Assembly (NCBI RefSeq): GCF_003994485.1
Contig: NZ_RZNJ01000008.1
Location: 88,699-141,031, forward strand
Length of the DNA stretch: 52,333 bases
Direction: 5' to 3'
DNA from: Arsenicitalea aurantiaca
Lineage (GTDB): Bacteria > Pseudomonadota > Alphaproteobacteria > Rhizobiales > Devosiaceae
Positions 49,899-52,333 of the stretch are shown here, in pieces; the stretch's first letter is position 1; every line of letters starts with the position of its first letter. The notes below the pieces were generated by a model. That model had not been told where the DNA came from. It saw nothing but the letters and a program-made list of their open reading frames with translations, and made no database searches. The translations under genes and the position numbers were made by a program.

Positions 49899-50999
49899 TT
49901 AGCGGCAGGGGTTCGGCGTCGGCGCGAAATCGCCCCAGCCAAGACCGGCCCATTCGGCAGCGTTTTCCGGGGTCACGACCGGCGAGTCGGGCAGAACGAG
50001 CGTCTTGCCGGGCAGGTCGTAATCGGCGGCCTCGGGGATTTCCATGCCCATCAGCTGGTAGAGCGCGGCGCGCAGGCCGACATCGGCGATGAAGGGCGTG
50101 TAATTGCCATCGGCCTGGAAGGTGCCGTTGGCAACGGCCTCGAAGCCGGCATTGGAGCCATCGAAGGTGTAGTGCAGGATGCCGTCCTCGCAGCGCCCTG
50201 CGCGGGAGATGGCGAGCTGCGCGCCCCAGGAGGATTCCTCGGCATGGGAAAAGACCGCGTCGATCTCAGGATAGGCGGTGAGGAAATCCTCCATGATCGG
50301 CACGGCAGGCTCGCGGATCCACTGGCCATCGCCGACGGCGAGCACTTCGATCTCGGGATAATCGGCAAGGACGTTGCGCATGCCCCGATCGCGGTCGACT
50401 GCAGGCGAGGAGCCCTGCAGGCCGGTGATCACGACGATCTTTCCCGAGCCTTCGAGATCCTCGACCATGCGGCGGGCAACCTGCTCGCCCATGGTCACGT
50501 TGCTCTGGCCGATGAAGAGGGTCTTTTCGGTCGGAACGTCACGGTCGAGCACGATGAGCGGCAGGCCCTCGGCCATCACGGCGCGGGCTGCGGGCACGAG
50601 GGCGGCCGATTCAACCGGGCTCATCACGACCGCGTCGACACCGCGCGCGATAAGGTCGCGGATGTCGTTGTTCTGCTTGGCGACGTCGACATTGCCGTCC
50701 AGCACGATCAGTGACACGTTTTCGTGGCGGCAGGCCTCGGCCTGCAGCGATTCCAGCATCGAGACGCGCCAGGGATGGTTGAAGGCCGTCTGCGAGAAGC
50801 CGATCGTGATATCACGGACTTCGCCGTCGATCTCGACCGGGCCCGCATCGAGCGGCAGGCGGTCGGTGAACGGCAGGGTTTCGTAGAACGCGGTCAGTTC
50901 CTCACAGGTCTTGCCCGAGACGGGCAGGCGTTCCTGGCCAATGGCGAGCGTTGGCAGAATGACCAGTGCAGTGGCGGCGAGCAGCGTAGCCTTCAACAT
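49899..50999 (-). CDS. Periplasmic sugar-binding protein of ABC importer (type I fold)
   Basis: A 366-residue solute receptor of the ribose/galactose-binding (Peripla_BP_4) type. A signal peptide is clear (LKATLLAATALVILPTLAIG, cleavage near residue 21). The fold follows: DITIGFSQTAFNHPWRVSMLESLQAEA, LDGNVDVAKQNNDIRDLIARGVDAVVMSP, GLPLIVLDRDVPTEKTLFIGQSNVTMGEQ, IVVITGLQGSSPAVDRDRG and the C-terminal FSHAEESSWGAQLAI, where ligand contacts normally lie. Two cysteines near the start and two near the C-terminal half may form disulfides. AAGGAG before the ATG at 50999 sets the start. First gene of the leftward sugar operon, divergent from the DeoR-type regulator. Confidence 0.94.
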   Translation of the reverse strand: MLKATLLAATALVILPTLAIGQERLPVSGKTCEELTAFYETLPFTDRLPLDAGPVEIDGEVRDITIGFSQTAFNHPWRVSMLESLQAEACRHENVSLIVLDGNVDVAKQNNDIRDLIARGVDAVVMSPVESAALVPAARAVMAEGLPLIVLDRDVPTEKTLFIGQSNVTMGEQVARRMVEDLEGSGKIVVITGLQGSSPAVDRDRGMRNVLADYPEIEVLAVGDGQWIREPAVPIMEDFLTAYPEIDAVFSHAEESSWGAQLAISRAGRCEDGILHYTFDGSNAGFEAVANGTFQADGNYTPFIADVGLRAALYQLMGMEIPEAADYDLPGKTLVLPDSPVVTPENAAEWAGLGWGDFAPTPNPCR

Positions 51000-51209
51000 C
51001 GGGAAACTCCTTTGGGTCGGATGGCGGTCCTCCATCGGAATGGAAGACTGCGGCGGAGAATGTGAGCCGTCAAGCATGAATCGTTGCGATCGTCACAAAA
51101 TCATCACAGAGATTGTTTCCTGACCCGCACCCCTTATTGTCCCAAGCAAAAGCCCGGGAATCAGGGATGAGGGGAGGACATTGAAAGTTGAAAGCAGGTA
51201 GCCACAAAC

Positions 51210-51947
51210 ATGTCGCGGAAATCGCAGCAACGGATCGAAGCAATCGTCGCGACGGTGACCAATAGCGGGCATCAGCCGATCAGGAGCATCGCCGAAACCC
51301 TTGGCGTTTCAGAAATGACGGTGAGGCGCGACGTGGTGGAAAGCCGCGGCAGGCTGGCCGTGCTCGGCGGACAGGTGGTCGCCAAGGCGGACGGGGCAAC
51401 GAATTATGCGCTCGACAGCGAGGAAACCAGCCATGTCGGGGACAAGCGCATCGCCTCCCGGCACGCGGCAGGCATGATCGACCTTGAGGATACGATCTTT
51501 CTTGATTGCGGCTCCACCACGGCCCACCTGGCCGCACTCATCCCTCCTGATCTCGGGATCACCGTGGTTACCTACGCCCTCAACATCGCCGCGATCGTGA
51601 GCCGGATCCCCGGGGTTCGCCTCGTCATGATCGGCGGCATCTTTCACGGGGCGTCGGCGTCCTTCTCCGGCCCCGAAGGCCTGCGCGTGATCGAGGGCGT
51701 GCGGCTGAACAAAGCCTTCATCTCGGCCGGCGGAGTGCACCGGACGCTGGGCGTCAGCTGTTCGAACTTCTACGAGGTGCCCGCAAAGCTGACCGCCCTC
51801 AAGAACGCCGCCAATGCCTATGTGCTCGCCGACAGCAGCAAATACGGGCGGGTGAAGCCTGCACACTTCGCCGAACTCACCGATTTCAACGGCTTCGTCA
51901 ATGAGCGGGGGGTGTTCCCGCGCAGCGAGATCGAGGCCTTTTGCTGA
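51210..51947 (+). CDS. DeoR/GlpR family transcriptional regulator
   Basis: A 245-residue repressor. The N-terminal DeoR HTH is QRIEAIVATVTNSGHQPIRSIAETLGVSEMTVRRDVVE (about residues 6-45). The C-terminal effector domain is ISOCOT-like: GDKRIASRHAAGMIDLEDTIFLDCGSTTAHLAALIPPD, TVVTYALNIAAIVSRIPGVRLVMIGG, LNKAFISAGGVHRTLGVSCSNFYEVPAKLTALKNA and ADSSKYGR, where a sugar phosphate binds. It probably controls both the leftward ABC-kinase operon and the downstream deoC. Two tandem TTGAAAG heptamers (51181-51194) lie just before its ribosome binding region. A TGTTA-N6-TAACA palindrome follows the gene, before deoC. Confidence 0.92.
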   Translation: MSRKSQQRIEAIVATVTNSGHQPIRSIAETLGVSEMTVRRDVVESRGRLAVLGGQVVAKADGATNYALDSEETSHVGDKRIASRHAAGMIDLEDTIFLDCGSTTAHLAALIPPDLGITVVTYALNIAAIVSRIPGVRLVMIGGIFHGASASFSGPEGLRVIEGVRLNKAFISAGGVHRTLGVSCSNFYEVPAKLTALKNAANAYVLADSSKYGRVKPAHFAELTDFNGFVNERGVFPRSEIEAFC

Positions 51948-51962
51948 GGGCTTCCCTGATAT

Positions 51963-51978
51963 TGTTATTTCCGTAACA
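51963..51978. promoter_or_regulatory. DeoR-type operator palindrome before deoC
   Basis: TGTTATTTCCGTAACA has half-sites TGTTA and TAACA separated by 6 bases. The classical E. coli DeoR operator is TGTTAGAATTCTAACA, with the same half-sites and spacing (established knowledge). It lies 90 bases before deoC and just after the regulator gene, so deoC may have its own repressible promoter. Its recognition by this regulator is inference. Confidence 0.65.
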
Positions 51979-52067
51979 TTTTTTGTTGCGCGCAGGATTG
52001 TTTTGGCGGCATAGTCGCCGCTCGAACATGACAGCCGCCGCGGGCGGCCCTGCGAGAAGTTTTGCCG

Positions 52068-52333
52068 ATGGACATGACCCCGCACAGGGCGATGCAAGTC
52101 ACACACCCCCGCAATCCTGGTTTTGGGCTTGATCTTGATTGGGTTGGCGGGGTTTTGGTGAACCGTTCGGCGGTTGAGCGTCGGGCTTTGACGATTGGTT
52201 CGCGGCGGGGGGTGAAGAAGGATCATCAGCTGGCGTGGCTTTTGAAGGCGATCAGTCTGATCGACCTGACGACGCTCAATGCCGACGATACGCCGGGGCG
52301 GGTGGAGCGGCTCTGCGCCAAGGCGCGCCAGCC
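52068..52333 (+). CDS. deoC: Deoxyribose-phosphate aldolase DeoC, N-terminal part (runs off window)
   Basis: An open frame from ATG 52068 to the right edge encodes 88 residues typical of the long form of DeoC: NPGFGLDLDWVGGVLVNRSA, then GSRRGVKKDHQLAWLLKAIS, DLTTLNADDTPGRVERLCAKARQ. DeoC splits 2-deoxyribose-5-phosphate into acetaldehyde and glyceraldehyde-3-phosphate; the Schiff-base lysine lies beyond the window. GAGAAG precedes the start; a second ATG lies six bases later. The first 45 codons end mostly in G or T, unlike the C-ending codons of neighbouring genes. It follows the DeoR-type regulator gene and the operator palindrome, and suggests that the locus handles a deoxy-sugar or nucleoside-derived sugar. 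Confidence 0.88.
   Translation, partial: MDMTPHRAMQVTHPRNPGFGLDLDWVGGVLVNRSAVERRALTIGSRRGVKKDHQLAWLLKAISLIDLTTLNADDTPGRVERLCAKARQ

Noticed and set aside
51309-52226. 305-codon frame antisense to the DeoR-type regulator and deoC
   Set aside because: No domain; both plus-strand genes have clear family motifs.
1-52333. CRISPR arrays, insertion sequences, rRNA genes, riboswitches
   Set aside because: Looked for by eye; no regular repeat-spacer array, transposase gene, rRNA segment or known riboswitch core was recognised.

Overview
The window is GC-rich DNA (high G/C at third codon positions) from an alphaproteobacterium. The gene set (phaABCDEFG/Mrp locus, TRAP and ribose-type ABC sugar loci, DUF2062 and DUF4142 proteins, long-form DeoC) suggests Hyphomicrobiales, perhaps a Devosia/Pelagibacterium relative. 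The taxonomy is inference from gene content, not a database result.

Region 1 (1-14250) is accessory DNA. It begins with the N-terminal part of a ParB-domain (methyltransferase-like) gene that runs off the left edge. Next comes a leftward operon with ATGA overlaps: an AlpA/excisionase-like HTH gene, an unknown gene and a RepA-like AAA ATPase. Eight 9-bp iterons lie just beyond the ATPase gene. A translationally coupled rightward cassette follows: a small protein, DUF2924, a large serine recombinase and another small protein. Cargo genes come next: an XRE regulator with a SulP anion transporter, a DUF309 protein, a second-type dihydroxy-acid dehydratase, a cupin and a CBS-domain protein. Between and after these lie decayed two-component genes, including a frameshifted response-regulator remnant. 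The accessory stretch ends at a tRNA-Ser(GGA) gene whose 3' end faces it.

Region 2 (14569-27405) starts with a small membrane protein, msrA and a YjbR-like gene. A carbohydrate locus follows: a leftward TRAP transporter (dctPQM) plus an MGH1-like glycosidase, divergent from a DapA-family aldolase/lyase, a GntR regulator, a GH78 alpha-rhamnosidase and a GH38 alpha-mannosidase. A perfect 8-3-8 palindrome in the divergent region is the likely GntR operator. None of the three glycosidases has an evident signal peptide, which suggests that imported glycosides are cut in the cytoplasm.

Region 3 (27407-37062) is a nine-gene operon: a complete seven-subunit Mrp-type Na+(K+)/H+ antiporter (A-G), then a histidine kinase and an NtrC-type sigma-54 activator. 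Upstream of mrpA there is a near-perfect sigma-54 -24/-12 promoter preceded by two similar 16-bp palindromes 33 bp apart. This looks like a self-contained sigma-54 regulatory circuit. MrpG carries an extra cytosolic region of about 300 residues resembling tandem universal-stress domains, and MrpE is a short form.

Region 4 (37092-43213) holds a DUF2062 membrane protein, a 1355-residue repeat-rich autotransporter, a DUF4142 protein and a small membrane-anchored protein, with two clear intrinsic terminators.

Region 5 (43321-52333) is a sugar locus. The leftward operon runs: periplasmic sugar-binding protein, ABC ATPase, permease, M42/SgcX-like metallopeptidase, PfkB kinase, BtpA/SgcQ-like protein, ARMT1/DUF89 phosphatase. 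It is divergent from a DeoR-type regulator and deoC, which is cut by the right edge. The SgcX/SgcQ/DeoR-type combination recalls the E. coli sgc operon, here with an ABC importer plus sugar kinase in place of the PTS. A TGTTA-N6-TAACA palindrome before deoC matches the half-sites and spacing of the classical DeoR operator. This locus and the sigma-54-controlled mrp operon are the most interesting systems in the window.
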